The notes under the pieces: model-generated
What the model saw: only the letters and a program-made list of their open reading frames with translations
What the model was told of the DNA's origin: nothing
The model's database searches: none
Shown: one piece after another, positions 11,701-23,852 of the stretch
How positions within the stretch are numbered: the stretch's first letter is position 1
Layout: every line of letters starts with the position of its first letter
Origin: Amanita rubescens
Taxonomy: Eukaryota > Basidiomycota > Agaricomycetes > Agaricales > Amanitaceae
DNA: 64,000 bases
Direction of reading: 5' to 3'
Assembly: GCA_015039365.1 (NCBI GenBank)
Contig: WION01000165.1
Coordinates: forward strand, 1 to 64,000
Program-made: the position numbers and the translations under genes

Positions 11701-13826
11701 ATCTGGTAATTTTAACAGTTCGCATACAAGGTCAAGGATAATGCGGTTCACTACCAGGCCGTTCGCGGTTAACTAGTAGTCATGAGCGGCAATGTGATGA
11801 CTTTTCGAAAGTCCACACCTCAAATCTGAGGATTGTAAGTAATGATCGAAGAGGAGGCCTGTTTTTGTTAAGTCGAGTATCAGCCTGCGTCATCTGCAGC
11901 ACAGAGTAAGAGACGGCAGTTAGAAACCAGTTGCCGCCGGGATGAACTTCTCGCACTTGATTTTCCTTCAACAATAACTGAATCTTCTCCACCACGTCAT
12001 CTTTTGCGTGCTGAGCGAATGTGCGGATTGCATGATGGATAATTTTTTTCTTCTCCGAACAGTGAAACTCGTAGATAATTTCGTCCACGTGGTCCGCCGT
12101 TACTTGCCCTTCGAATTGATCTTGAAGCAAAACTTGGAACATGGCTTGAAGGACAAGTGTGAGATCCACTACGTATCCCATGAGGCAACGGACAAGCTCT
12201 GGCCTGTAAAACAGTATAGTGCATCTACCAGCGCGAGAAGTGGTACATGCTCACCTGTTTTTGTAAACGGCGTTCGTCCACAGCCTCGCCAGCCCCGCCG
12301 CCGCCGATTCTACCGTTGCTTTACTCTGCCTGTAAACGATCATCAGTTACACGAACTGCCAACGTCCCTAGTTCACCCACATAGTGTTAGTATCCTTGAC
12401 ATCTTCTACTATGAGCATCATCCGACGACGGAATGCATGACTAAGTAGAAACTATCAAAACACAATTAATTCAGGTATATGCGCTTTGAACTCCTATACC
12501 TCATCCAAATCATGAGGATTCCAAATAGTGATAATGTCTTTGTGAATTGCATCTATACACTTTTGAAGGCTAACATTGCGAAAGGATATGCTCGATCCCA
12601 TTTCGCTCCAGTACTCTGTAATCGGACATTAAGCACACGGGAAAGTTGAAAAAGATATGGTTTCAGCGTACTTTGTTCCACTAGCCTGTAATAATAACGA
12701 TATCAGATTAAGGTTCTACTCTACGTACGACGCTTACCGTACTGATGCAACGAGCTTAATCGGCATATTGACGCCATGCGCCGCAGCTAAAAGAATTCGT
12801 GATGACTCTGATGAATCTTCATAAACCATTACGAGCCGATTGCGCTCTCTTGCGCTGTCTGATAAAAGGCTCCTAGAACGCGCGAGCCGAAGAGATGCAC
12901 TCGGGGTCGGAAAGTCTACACTTTTCATCGTCATTTCTACAAGTCGGTACAAAGTCTCAGGTTGTGTGACTACATGGAGATGTCAAGGAGGCGAGGCGAT
13001 CTAAGACGAGGACGTACTCGTCACGAGAGCGTACGGTAGTATCTGACCCGCAATGCTCTTAGTCAACGTTTCGAATGCTTCACCGCATTTGTCCTTGAAA
13101 TTCTTCTCGGCCAACTTCTGATGATGTTTGCCGCTTCCTGACCCCATTCCAGCTACGAACAGATCGAATTTGGTGAAAACAACGATTATTGGCACTATCG
13201 ACACAGTTAGTTAGGAATCGGAATGGAGATTACGGGTCGATGCCTTTGTTTCGGTTCAACATGAAAATCATTTCATCGCCTTCTTCAAACAATCGGCCAT
13301 CCATGCAAGGCACACTAGCACAGAACCTGTTGAATACCTTTAATTGAAGTGGTCATTTCATATTATCAAGGAGCGCACCAAATTGCATGAAGCCGCTCGG
13401 CGGCGGGTCCCTCCTGACTCCGCTCTACGATGAATTTAGCCATAACACCAAACTTCTCCATGTTGTATGGCTCATAATAGTGGAGGATTAAATCCCTGTT
13501 GCAATGCGCCGTTATCTCTTTGTCGATATCTGCTGGTTTCTGAATGGCATCCTAACCCATGTTTAGCGGTTTTGCAAACGTGAGGATAGATGATGTACCG
13601 CAAGAGCAGGCCCGAATATAGCCTTGATAAGCGACGATTTTCCAGTTCCGGCCTATTCAAGGACATGTGTGAGCCGAAAATGAAGCGAGAACAGCGAGAT
13701 GTCCGAGTAGTACCCGACCGATGATAAGAAGCCGGAACCTACGATTCGCGTACGTGATTTAGCTAGATGCTATCGATGGTTCTTGCTAACGTACTTTAGG
13801 TCTCCTTCTCTGGTAAGCTCTGCCAT
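8780..13826 (-). pseudogene. Unit M: GTPase, helical region and two kinase cassettes, damaged
   Basis: The likely start is ATG 13826 (MAELTREGDLK). An intron splits the P-loop FRLLIIGR / AGTGKSSLI (about 13735-13630). The switch region lacks the DxxG seen in unit B. VPIIVVFTKFDLF (about 13195) is the G4 TKxD motif. A helical region follows (LMGYVVDLTLVLQA, about 12180). Kinase 1 (about 11750-10440) has GIGGHGRVLKG, VALK, HGDI, DFG, AAPELFG and the insert CRKCNKSQCNGC. A TGA at 10488-10486 interrupts it after FIEKCWE, while the following codons still read DPANRPKVEDIV. Kinase 2 (about 10130-8780) has AAGGFGSVFTG, VALK, HGDL and APELFGMCGECGHQECDGR. Near 9893 an extra base breaks the frame between its linker and G-loop. 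With one nonsense and one frameshift it is probably a recent pseudogene or encodes only the GTPase plus kinase 1. Confidence 0.7.
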
Positions 13827-14012
13827 AGATACAAGCGTTGCCTCTGGCGATGGTGAAGGCCGTGAAGCACGAGGTGAACTCGTGTTTGGAAGAGGGGAAG
13901 CGCCCACAAGAAGTTCTGATTAGCGCCCTGGCGTGAGGAATTTGTTTGACACCACGTTCTTGACTGACATACTCGTGTGATATGATGATGGTTTCCATTA
14001 GACCAGTAAGTT

Positions 14013-14828
14013 TCATTTGGTGCAAACAATCTCCCCATGAAGCACCGCGTACCATCCGCTCTCATCCTCTACAAAACTCTTCCACCCATCCACCATTTTT
14101 TCTATATCTTCCCGCGTCGCAAAACCCTCTTCAACCGCAACCTTCACAAACCCTGATGAACTCGCCCTCTCCGCCATCGAACCTCCCCAATACGTTCTCT
14201 CCTCAGGACTACTAAAACACCACGTCCCAGCACTTTTCGCAATTCCCGTCTTATCAAAACCAGCCTTCTCCGCCCAAACATGGATATATTTTCCTGGATG
14301 TGGATTACCACCCCTTTCACGCGATACGCGGTTCGATAACGCCCACCACGCGTCGATCCCTTCCGATGGTGGGTACCACGTCATCGACGCGGACTCCCGA
14401 CAAGCTACCATCCCTCCCGGTTTCACCACTCTCCGCATCTCGCGTAACGCCCGAACAGGATCCGCCACATGTTGGAGGACCTGATGAGCGTGGACAATAT
14501 CAAACGTGTTGTCTGGGAACTCCAGGGAGTGGATATCGCCGATTTGGAAGGAGACGTTGGTGATTTTTTGAGCGGATGCGAGAGATCGTGCTTGTTCGAG
14601 AGGATCGAGGACGTATTCTATGCCTGTGACATGGCCTTGGGGAACGAGCCTGGCTAGGTCTATGGTGATGGAACCGGGGCCGCAGCCGATGTCGAGGATC
14701 GTCATGTTCTGTTTTACATGTGGGATGAGGTAGCCTGCCGAGTTGGCGGCGGTGCGCCAGCCATGGGTGCGTAAAACGGAAGAAGAGTGGTCAGTTGTGT
14801 ATATCGGGGTTGGGACTGGGTTAGACAT
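14013..14828 (-). CDS. SAM-dependent class I methyltransferase (UbiE/COQ5-like fold)
   Basis: Single-exon gene of 271 aa. ATG at 14828 gives MSNPVPTP; the upstream in-frame GTG at 14840 is less likely. Motif I is ILDIGCGPGSITIDLA (residues about 45-60), followed by the acidic end of strand 2 (GIEYV), DIHSLEFPDNTFDIVHAHQV (motifs post-I and II) and LREMRRVVKPGGMVA (motif III). This is the Rossmann fold of small-molecule methyltransferases. The substrate cannot be read from sequence. It is transcribed in the same direction as the damaged kinase genes on both sides, with 187 bases to unit M, and its 3' end was copied to 8118-8275. It appears intact, with no splice sites needed. Confidence 0.92.
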   Translation of the reverse strand: MSNPVPTPIYTTDHSSSVLRTHGWRTAANSAGYLIPHVKQNMTILDIGCGPGSITIDLARLVPQGHVTGIEYVLDPLEQARSLASAQKITNVSFQIGDIHSLEFPDNTFDIVHAHQVLQHVADPVRALREMRRVVKPGGMVACRESASMTWYPPSEGIDAWWALSNRVSRERGGNPHPGKYIHVWAEKAGFDKTGIAKSAGTWCFSSPEERTYWGGSMAERASSSGFVKVAVEEGFATREDIEKMVDGWKSFVEDESGWYAVLHGEIVCTK

Positions 14829-14987
14829 GGCTGGAATCACGAATGATTCAAATCACTTTGAGTTGTCATCCGAATATCAGGTGTGTGAATAGGGGAGTTT
14901 ACACGTTATGCCGTCGACCAGCGACACTTGATCGTCCTCTACTAGTTCTACATATCGACTAGGAGTACACGAGTCCTTCATAACCTC

Positions 14988-16283
14988 AGGAAACGCGAAG
15001 AAATCTTGGTTATCAACGATATGCGCCGAGTCGTCTTCGGCCTTTGAGTCAACGTCTTCGCTATTTCTTCCATTGTCGGCCGCTCTGAAGGCTGGGATTT
15101 CCAACAGCTCTGGATTAAATTCCACGTATCGTCTTCCATCTTTGGACTTCGTAATCGGTCTGGGCGTGCTCTACTTGCGACGGATCCCGGAGTTTGAGAG
15201 TCTTGAACAGTGTTGAAGAATATCTGTGCAAGTCGATACTCAATACGCTGATTAATTCAAAGAACACTTTCAAACGCACCGCGTAATAAAGCGAACCAAA
15301 AGCATACACGTCCATTTTCATCGTTTTACATCTCTGCTGCGCGTGCCATTCGCCGCACTCGGGCTGACAAAAACAATGTCGCGATAATCCAAAGTTAGTA
15401 ATCTGGCAATGAAATCCAGAGTCAAGTAGAATGTTGTCCTGATAAATGATGAGATGATCGGAATTTGAGATGGTATACAATTACATACTCCATTCAAGTC
15501 GCCATAAAAAACGCCTTCCGAGTGGAGATACTGGACGGCCGTGGCAACCTCTAGCATCTACAAGATATTAATCAACTTGATCAACCGGTCCGACAATATA
15601 TATCTTACTATTCGATGTATTTCAGCTACATCTGGTCTTTGTCGGTCTCTTCTCCACTGAGTCAATGTCCCATTCACCATGAACGGAAATACTATGAATA
15701 ATAACGGTTTTTCTTCATATATCCCTAACAAAGGAAGGATAAAGCGATGCGAGACCGATTTCCAGGTAACAGCTTCTTTACAGAGATCTATTTGGCGAGA
15801 ACTCTGCAAAACATATTAGTGTTATACAGTTGAAGGGAGGTTTTTGACTCACTTCTTGATAACGACCAGTACTAAGTACTTTCAGTGTAACTGGCCGTCC
15901 ACGGTATTTTCCTTTTAAAATACTTCCAATAGAAATGGCACCAAAACCAATTTCACTTTCGACTTGAACAATAAATAAAGATCGTGGTATGACATTTGTC
16001 ATAGTTATCAGTTTCAATATCAGCGTCCTAGCCTTTTGATTCGCATCCGACACGCCTAGATTTACCAGGCTATCGTTGCAGAGTCGCTAAAAAAAAAACC
16101 ATAAACGCTACCGAACTTAGCTGAAACACGAAACCAAACGTACTTCAAGAATAACATCAAGTAATGGCTCAACGTCCGACATGATTCCATTGCTAGCGAT
16201 AAGATGCTCAGGTAGAGCCAACAGTTCACTGATAACGTCGAGAGTAACCTTATTAATTATCGAACTTCCTAGCGTCGTTGACT
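14988..16283 (-). pseudogene. Orphan kinase cassette of the GTPase/kinase family, degenerate
   Basis: One linker-plus-kinase cassette without the upstream G domain. The linker reads NKVTLDVISELLALPEHL and DVEPLLDVIL (about 16250-16145), then after an intron SDANQKARTLILKLI and VIPRSLFIVQV. The G-loop is reduced (AISIGSILKGKYRG), the lysine motif reads VTLK, HGDL has become YGDLNG, and DFG has become NFG. The activation segment is cut short: the APE motif is gone and only CFCQPECGEWHAQQRC remains of the Cys/His insert. The C-terminal tail RPDRLRSPKMEDDTWNLIQ and ERPTMEEIAKTL is kept, with a stop at 14988-14990. Catalysis is unlikely. It is either a pseudogene or a pseudokinase piece of a larger lost gene. 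Confidence 0.65.
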
Positions 16284-16389
16284 AGCAGCTATTAATTGTA
16301 CTGTATTGATGCCTCAGAATTGGGTACAGTACCGCTCTGTGTGTGTGTGGGTTTCAAGTAAGAATCGTGAAATAACTTGGGGGATTCGA

Positions 16390-16715
16390 TTATACGTACA
16401 GTTTGCCTACGACGTCGAGGACGATGTCATGGTCATGTTGTTTCAATGATTCAGTTCGGACAATCGAGTATTCACTGTAAGTTGTGAGAGGTCGCTCGGG
16501 TTCTTGTTTTAATAGTTGCTGAGCGACGTCTTTGGCAGCTTTTGTTCGTTGCCGAGCACCGCTTGTATGGCTTTGAATAGTGCTAATCTTTAAAGGCGAT
16601 TAATACACAAAGACTGCGGTTTAATTGACCCGAGTGCTTACGGAATGAGCAACCGATCGTGCCGCTTCGGGCGGAGATCGATCTTTGGCAGGGGGTAGGT
16701 ATACTACCCTTAGCT
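16390..16715 (-). CDS. Possible exons of an unrecognised protein
   Basis: On the minus strand two blocks are separated by a plausible intron. The upstream block (about 16710-16645) reads KLRVVYLPPAKDRSPPEAAR and ends at a GTAAGC donor. The downstream block (about 16590-16400) reads QSHTSGARQRTKAAKDVAQQ followed by TYSEYSIVRTESLKQHDHD and ends near a GTACGT donor. Neither end of the gene was found and no family was recognised. The tail HDHDIVLDVVGKL faintly resembles the start of the family linkers. It may be a leftover of the gene to which the orphan cassette downstream belonged. Confidence 0.25.
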
Positions 16716-17374
16716 TCTGCAGGTGGACTTTGCTCGCGGCGTCAGAACTTCCCGGTGCAGCCCACTGTAGCAGGAAGTGTCAGCAAAAAGTCTCGCTAGG
16801 AACAATAAACGACGCGACGCACGATGTCGTGCACCGACATCTCCTCTTTTTCACGTGTAATCATGGTACTTTTGATTAGGAACTTGTCCTTGCATTTCGA
16901 GTCAGGTGGGGGATCCTCGTCCTTTGGTTGCAATGTGACTAGGTGGAGGGTCAGAAGTGGTCTTCATACAGGTAAACGCGTGGCGCACCAACCACCTCCA
17001 CGCTTCCTCCCGGCTCCACTCGACCCAAATTGGGTCGCACGACGTACGACTGGTGGGTAAGTTAACCTTACCATATAAGAGACACAGTACACACTCGTAA
17101 ACCAGCGTTAGTTAAGACCTTGAAAGCGATCGGTAGCGCATTACAGTTGGTAATGATTAAAGATGACTTTGTTTCTTGAGTGAGGGGTCCTGGATCGAGC
17201 TGGTTAGTAACATAGAGAAGAAAGGCCAAAAACGTACTGTGAAAGCCGACAGAAGTAGTTGGATGGAGGGTGACGGACATACTTGTTGATCACGAGGATT
17301 TGGAGAGCCGATTAAACGTTCTTTACACCTTCCCCTTTTGGAACGCTCGGCTAAAGTGTTGCACATCTAATCGT
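16716..17374. other. Intergenic, nothing recognised
   Basis: Several overlapping short frames on both strands, none with a motif or splice pattern. The right end is downstream of the hydrolase stop at 17375. Confidence 0.35.
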
Positions 17375-18567
17375 TTACGATAACTTACAGTCATACAATG
17401 CCGCTTTCAGCGCCTCGCCTGCATCTTTCACCATCTTCTTTCCAATCGCGAGAACACCATCCATAGCCATGATCGGATGAGGAGCCCTCTCATACACCAC
17501 AACCTGCGTATCGACACCAGCCTTTTCCAACCTCGACGCAAACGCCAATCCCTCGTCTCTTAGAACGTCCATTTCCGTCACACCGACCCAGCATTTCTTG
17601 GGTGCGCCCTTGATCACATCGTCAGGTGCCAAGAGCGGCGAAGCAAGCCATTCAGAACGCCTGTTCACGTCAGGGAGGTAGTTGTTCTGGAACCACAGCA
17701 TGCGTGCTGGGCTCAGCCAGGGAGTGTGTTCGTTTGTTTTCCAAGAAGCATGTTGAGAGGGCGATAAATCTGTTGAGGTGTTGTCCGTAACGGGAACGAT
17801 GAGAAGCTGGAGTACGAGGGGATGGGGAAGTGGTGGTGTGAGAAAAGGAGCTTTTAGTGCAAGTGCGGCAGCGAGGTTGCCTCCACTATATATTCATGCC
17901 ACGGACCGCGGGTGAGTCTGAATCAAATTCCCAGAGATGGACGGATTTACCTTGATGATCCACCCACGGCAACGCGGGAGAGATCGATGTTGAGCGTTCC
18001 CTTCCCGTTCTTCACAACCCACTGTAGAGATTCGATAGCGTCCTCCACTGCGGCCGGGTATGGATATTCGGGCGCCAGCCGATAGTTTACCGATATAACG
18101 ACACATTTCGCATCTACACCGGGACTATTCAATATCACAAATGATAACAAGAGATAACCAGTCACTCACGAATACACATCTGCGTCGCGAACGACGATTC
18201 TGATTCTTTTTTCCCCATTGTCCACCCCCCTATTCCTCATTAGTACGGTTCGGCGATCATTATGCTTATCATATCCACCTCCATGGAAGAAAATGAACAA
18301 AGGCCAGCCTTTCGCTGGCGCCTCTCCTGGAGGCGTAAAAGTTCGGAAATTGGTATGAGTAAGATCGTAGTCTTGAATCTTCCCCACTTCAAGCGGTGGA
18401 GTGCTCCCAGGTACAGTTACTCCATTGCGAAACTCCGGATTCCACGGTACCGTGTGGTATATGGGTAAATACTGCAGATGTTTATTGTGGAACTCGACGT
18501 ATTCTGGGTCGAGTTTTGAGATGACTGAAGGGTGGAGTGGTTGAATAGGCATTTTTTCTTCAGGCAT
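17375..18567 (-). CDS. Alpha/beta hydrolase of the HSL (arylacetamide deacetylase-like) family
   Basis: Predicted exons (minus) 18567-18279, 18229-18170, 18113-17951 and 17885-17375 join in phase into about 340 aa. ATG 18567 gives MPEEKMPIQPLHPSVISKLD. The oxyanion motif HGGGW is only seen when the small intron 18278-18230 (TACTAAT branch site) is removed, and continues TMGKKESESSFATQM. VISVNYRLAPEYPYPAAVED follows. The nucleophile elbow G-S-S-S-G-G-N is also split by an intron (17950-17886). The acid is probably the Asp in GVTEMDVLRDEG and the base the His in ERAPHPIMAMDG. All catalytic residues are present, so it is likely an active esterase or lipase; the substrate is unknown. It is divergent from the MFS transporter at 19263. 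Confidence 0.88.
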
Positions 18568-19262
18568 GAGTGGAAGATCGGGGTTATCTCGCTGCAGGGC
18601 ACCCAGGACGACTGACCGGCCCGCCGGTGGCCGTCGCCACGCGTTGTAATTACCGTTGCCGCGGTCGGCGCGGCCTGAAGCATGGGTGTCATTATCCGGT
18701 GACGCGTTAATTTTGGCATAAGATGTCAATCATTCAAACGTCTTCATGTACGCAGGCCACTGATATCATAGATAGTGTGCACTGTGCAGGCACCGTTGAC
18801 GATTGCGCGGTGCGGCGCGTCGCGTCACGCATCACGTGAATTAGCGCCAAGAAAAATAACGCTTGCGATCCCACCGGTGACCCGACCCGATCCCGCAGCG
18901 CAGCCTTTGCAATCTGACCATCTCAGCATCTTCTGGCACTAATTTTGGCACGGCCACCTGGAAAGCATGAATGAAGTACCACCTGACAGACGCTATGCGA
19001 AGATTATTTTTGACACTGAATTGAATTTCGCTTATTTCGGAGCATCATCATCATGAAGACTTGCACGAGGAAAATTCCCGACCCCCACACAATTCCGTTC
19101 ACCTCGCATGGATATTCGCATGGCGGTCAGACACTCACCCCAACTCGATATAATAATAGCATGTTATCTTAACTCGCTTTATAACCGTCTGACCAATACA
19201 AGCGAACAGTGTTTATTATAACTTGATGGCCTTTACCCTCTCTGCAACTCCCAACGCTCTCC
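18568..19262. other. Divergent intergenic region between hydrolase and transporter
   Basis: About 700 bases between two diverging starts, so it holds both promoters. A GC-rich stretch with many CG steps lies at 18780-18920. No other gene was seen. Confidence 0.45.
18832..18839. promoter_or_regulatory. TCACGTGA palindrome, possible bHLH site
   Basis: Perfect 8-base palindrome with a CACGTG core in the divergent promoter. In fungi such sites bind bHLH factors of the Cbf1/Pho4 type. Chance occurrence cannot be excluded. Confidence 0.3.
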
Positions 19263-21784
19263 ATGTCCAAAGAAAAGGAAGAGGACACAATAGTGGAAAC
19301 CATCTCTGCTCCAGTTGATTTTGGAGGGGACTTGACGTTGCCACCACCTCCCGATCTAACACCTGAACAAGAACGAAAGTTATGGAGGAAAATTGACAGA
19401 CGCTTAATTCCAATCTTATCACTGATGTATTTGATGTCGTTCTTGGATAGAGGTATGGTCTGGTCTGAGGCTTTCAGCGACATCAAGTTCTGACGTATCG
19501 GACTTGCATATAGGGAATATCGGTGTGTTTTCTGGATCGTCGATCGTTCCTTCAACTGAGCAACGATAGGGAACGCTAAACTGGAAGGTCTAACCACACA
19601 ACTTCATTTAACGGGCAACCGGTACAATATCGCTCTGGTGCGTACTTTGATTAGAAACAATTAATACTTATGAATGCTTTTTTTTTGACTTTAGACAATG
19701 TATTTCATCGTAAGTATCTGGCAAAAAGAAATGGTTTCCATTGGCCGCTGACGTTCAGATAGCCATACTGCATCTTCGAATGCCCGGCAAAGTAGGGAAA
19801 ACGTTTGTATCGAATTGCACCACCAAACTCACGCGTGTCGTATAGCCTTGTACTAAAGAAATTCCGACCATCGAGGTCAAACGATTCATATCACCCGCTG
19901 ATCATGGTCTGACTTCATTTTCAGATGGCTCCCAGGAATAACAGTATGTTGTACTGTCCTTATCATTCTTCACTCAGCGTGATAGCATTCTCAAGATGGT
20001 CTGGGGACTTATCGTGTTAGTGAACTTTCCTGAACGACATTTACATTGATCTAAAGTTTTGCGTAGAACACTCATGGGGCTAGTAAAAACGTAAAGATGG
20101 TCTTCTTCCACCTTGATACTCTGGCTGATCACAGTACAGCTACCCTCAACTCGTCGGGGTCCGCGTCTTACTTGGAGTGACGGAGGCTGGGCTGTTTCCT
20201 GGTGTTACATACTAGTGCGTTGCTCCCTTACCAGTCATAACGATTGCTCAGACGTTCGTCTAAAGTTTGACCTTATGGTATCCACGTCATCAACTGCAAA
20301 CGAGGATTGCATTGTTTTTCGGTGCAGCTTCCTTGGCTGGAGCTTTTTCGGCAATACTTGCCTATGGTATCAACTTCATGTCTGGTACAAGAGGTTACTT
20401 GGGATGGTCGTGGATCTTTGTGAGCATTTTCGTGGATATGAAATCCGAAATGCTAATGTTTGTCCAAGATCCTGGAAGGATTGGCGACTATCGTCGTGGG
20501 CTTCGTTGCGCTGTTTAGTAAGGACATCAACTTTATTTGGCCCGAAGACTGAACAACTTCGCAGTCTTGGTGGATTTCCCAACGACCGCGAGATTTCTCA
20601 CACCAGAGGAACGTGCATTTATCGTCCACAAAAAGAGTGAGTACGCATCCTTGAATTGCTGAGCTCGCGCCGACGTAAATAAGAGTATGATAACTCTAGC
20701 GTTGGAGAAGAGGAACATTTTGAAATGAGGCATTTCTGGGCCGCTATCTCGGATTGGCAGGTAAGCTGGTCCAATATATTCGTGCGTACCTGCGTTTAGC
20801 TGTGACATAGGTCTGGCTGCATATTCTCATTTACTTCTCCGTTGTCACTCCGCGTTAGTGCCATGTCCATATCGTTAGGGAAATTCTCACGTTGATTCGT
20901 AGTATACGGAGTTACCCTGTTCCTTCCGTGAGTATCAATTCGACGATGGACGTACATGTATGCTTCTTGTTAACATTGTGATGACGTAGAACTATCATTA
21001 AGAGGTAAATATCTTGGAATAGCACACATGCACAGAAGGCTGATATTTCCTCGTTCATAGCTTCGGTCATTCTACAGCAGTCAGCGAATTGCTAACAGTC
21101 CCGCCCTATGTCACCGCCAGTAAGTGTAGCGCGAGTTCAGCAAAAGCTATTGTTTACACCGAATCCAGCCATCGTCTTGTATATCTTTGCATACTATTCG
21201 GACAAGCTGAAAATGCGTGCACCGTTCGTATACGCGGGTCTCTTATGCCTCGTGATAGGCTATGGAATAAACATATCAAATACCCGTAATGGCGTGAAGT
21301 ACTTTGGGACGTTTTGGTTAGCTGTCGGATCCTATTCGGCATTCCCGGGTGTCGTTGCATGGTGTGTAGTGCTTCTGATTCGTTGTTTCCGTTGGTGATG
21401 TGTCTCAGGTTGGGCAACAATCTCGCTGGCCAATATAAACGTGGTATCGGTATGGCTCTGCAGATTGGTATAGGGAACTTTGGCGGCGCTATAGCATCGA
21501 ATATTTATCGTTCTCAAGATTCCCCGAGATTCATCCTGGGCCGTACGTCGTTACATCTCGCATATCTTAGGATACATGTGCTCAGTCCATTTTCAGACGC
21601 TCTGGAATTTATGTTTGTCGGGATCGGGCTCATATGCGTTCCAACCGCTGTCGCCGCATACATTAATATCAACAACAGGCGTGATAAAAAAATGCAAGAA
21701 GCGTTGGAACGCGGAGAGCAGCTGCCTCCAGAAGAGATCAGAAGACTGGGCGATAGATCACCAGACTTCAGATATGTGATCTGA
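19263..21784 (+). CDS. MFS transporter, anion:cation symporter (Dal5/Tna1-like) family
   Basis: A multi-spanning plasma-membrane carrier. ATG 19263 gives a cytosolic acidic start (MSKEKEEDTIVE), then DLTPEQERKLWRKIDRRLIP and LSLMYLMSFLDR, the usual first-helix sequence of the ACS family. About 15 small introns interrupt it, some exons being under 30 bases. Further segments in order are GNAKLEGLTTQLHLTGNRYN, PYCIFECPAN, LVLKKFRPSRWLPG, MGLVKTYPQLVGVRVLLGVT followed by EAGLFPGVTYYLTLWYP, LGWSWIFILEG, PTTARFLTPEERAFIVHK, and the C-terminal half from LHILIYFSVVTPLYGVTLFL to DALEFMFVGIGLICVP. The tail ends RRLGDRSPDFRYVI with a stop at 21782-21784. The frame joins across every intron checked. Substrates in this family are allantoate, nicotinate, biotin or related carboxylates; which one applies is not readable. 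Confidence 0.9.
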
Positions 21785-21816
21785 GGACTTGCAAGCGAGC
21801 AGTTGAGTAATGTCTC

Positions 21817-23852
21817 TTACGAATACATGCATATATTATGGAATTTTATCGATATGCTATTTGACCCCATGATATGTTTAGTCTCTTCCCGCGATTGCCC
21901 TATTCTGCTCGCCTTGAAAGTAGGATTCGCTACATGGTAAGAGGGTGGATAAGCGCTAGAACTTTGGTTCAATGCGGGAGGTGGGCGCATATGGCGCGCA
22001 AATAATCGGGCATTGCTATAAATGGCCGTCACCCCCACAACTTGAGCTCATGCCCGTCCACTGGACTAACGTTGACAATTGCAGTGCAATCCGATATCGA
22101 ACATGTAAACTTCAACGGACTGGAAAGCGTTCATTTAAATTTCACATTACGGGCGTTAGAAGCATTCAATATTCATGTATCCTTTCTTATCTGGTTCGTT
22201 TGCGTGCATTTGGTCAGATCTGTCATAATAATTCTTTTAACCCTTGACAGCAAGAACAGGCCGTAGGTAATCTAAAGCACATGTTTGGCCATGGGTTGAT
22301 CGAGGCTGTCGATCCGTTGATGGTTGTATCCCTGCAGAACGTGAGACTTGTAAATCTAACATGTGATTGCAGAGGATTGCAGCTACAACTATCACAACAC
22401 TTTCACTTTCTCCTCGAATTTCGAGAATACAATCGCGGACAGACACGGAACCTCGCGAAGCACCAATAGAGACTACAAATAAAGTATTAAGGCACGCACG
22501 TTATCTCCGGATAAGATGAAATAACTCACGTCAACCAACTCGTTCGGTAACCCACGGAGCGCTAACCGGCTCCACTTTGCCAATCCAGGTAACAGTCCAG
22601 CTAATCGTATCCGCACTTCCTCCCCCGGCGCATCTTCACTCGCGACAAACACGCTCTTCTCGAGCCCTTCAAACAACACCGAAGTCGCAGAGTCCAAACA
22701 CGCCTCCAGGACGTATTCGAAATCGGGTGACGTGATGACCGCTCGCGTTTCTTCTACGAGCGACACGAATGGAGGATCTTGGACATGCTTCAGCATGGGA
22801 TGTGGGTGTGTTTCAGGATGTGGTGGCAGATAGGAAATGGAAGCGCAGTCTATGCATGCATCCGCGTCTTGGTCAATGCCGTTTCGGTGGTGCGCGTGAT
22901 TATGTGCACCAGTTGGATTCAGGTGGATTGGGAGACAAAATGGGAGCAACGTTATGCGGATTGCGAGAGTTGTTAAACATGCCCGATAATCCGGTAGCCG
23001 GCGACCTGTCAAATTCATGAGATAGTTCAGAGAATGATTGTGTTGTGGTATCGTGTGTTTGCGATGATTGATCATCCCGCAATGTAGATGGGTCTGGTGA
23101 CGATTCAGAGAGGAATCCTCCTTGTGTTAGCACATGTTGGATCATCTCTGGTGTAGGAGGAAGTAAAGTCGATAGGAAGCTAAGGCTTAGTTAGTACGGC
23201 GCGAACGTAGTTCATTATGTGACTTACTTGATTCTTCGCCCATGCCCTTCAAAGGTGACCTCATGTTCTACGCGCCTCCGCACGTCTCTGATTAGACGAT
23301 GAAGATCAATCGCACCAAGTTTGGTTTTGAGAGAGACGCTGCAGCAGTATCAGCATGTATCCATAACAGATGACGAAAAACAAAGCGTACAAACCCTTCA
23401 AACACTTCCTCTACTCCTCTTCTCACCCTCTCCCCAACGTCCTTCCAGCCCACGTGCAATATCCACCAACTCAGGGTCAAAAACTTCCGCTCAACTTCCT
23501 CCGTAATCATATCCCCCTCTAACTCCCCCTTCTCCGCCTCATCTTCGAGCATCGACAAGTCCACGGATAGCAAATCTTGAATCATTTTTGTTGAATGACT
23601 TAGCAGGAGATTGGGTAAAGATAACTCTGACTCTAGTTGCTCTTGTAACCTTTCTTCGCGTTCCACGTCAAGGACAGAGTTGACATACTTGGACCATGCG
23701 AGTACTGTTAGTTGGATCGTTGTAAGAAGACAGAGGAGTGTAATTGAGTATAGAGTTGTTAGTGTCCTCGTGAATGCTGTATTCAGGTCAGCGATACTTT
23801 ATCAGAGTGGTGAATGGGGGCGTACTGAGCATCTTCACCTCGTTCCAGAGTT
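21817..23852 (-). repeat. Segmental duplicate of the PEX3 3' region, copy 1 (copy 2 at 28604-30302)
   Basis: Near-identical to 28604-30302. The left edge starts at gaatacatgcatatatta, 33 bases after the MFS stop. The right edge ends at ttccagagttcta, after which the two copies differ. Copy 1 is longer because it has about 310 extra bases at about 22069-22378 that are absent between ggactaa and gctacaac in copy 2. Confidence 0.88.
22392..23852 (-). pseudogene. Truncated, frameshifted PEX3 duplicate
   Basis: Carries the PEX3 exons from part of exon 2 (LWNEV) through the C terminus, almost identical to the complete gene: EREERLQEQLESELSLPNLL, KFLTLSWWILHVGWKD, MIQHVLTQGGFLSE, VSLVEETRAVITSPDFEYVL, and the last exon VPCLSAIVFSKFEEK ending at 22392. 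The first exon, with the membrane anchor, is missing. Near 22920 copy 1 is two bases shorter than copy 2 (ttcaggtgg against ttcacgagtgg), which breaks the reading frame. It is therefore a non-functional partial copy, and recent, since the other differences are few. Confidence 0.88.
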
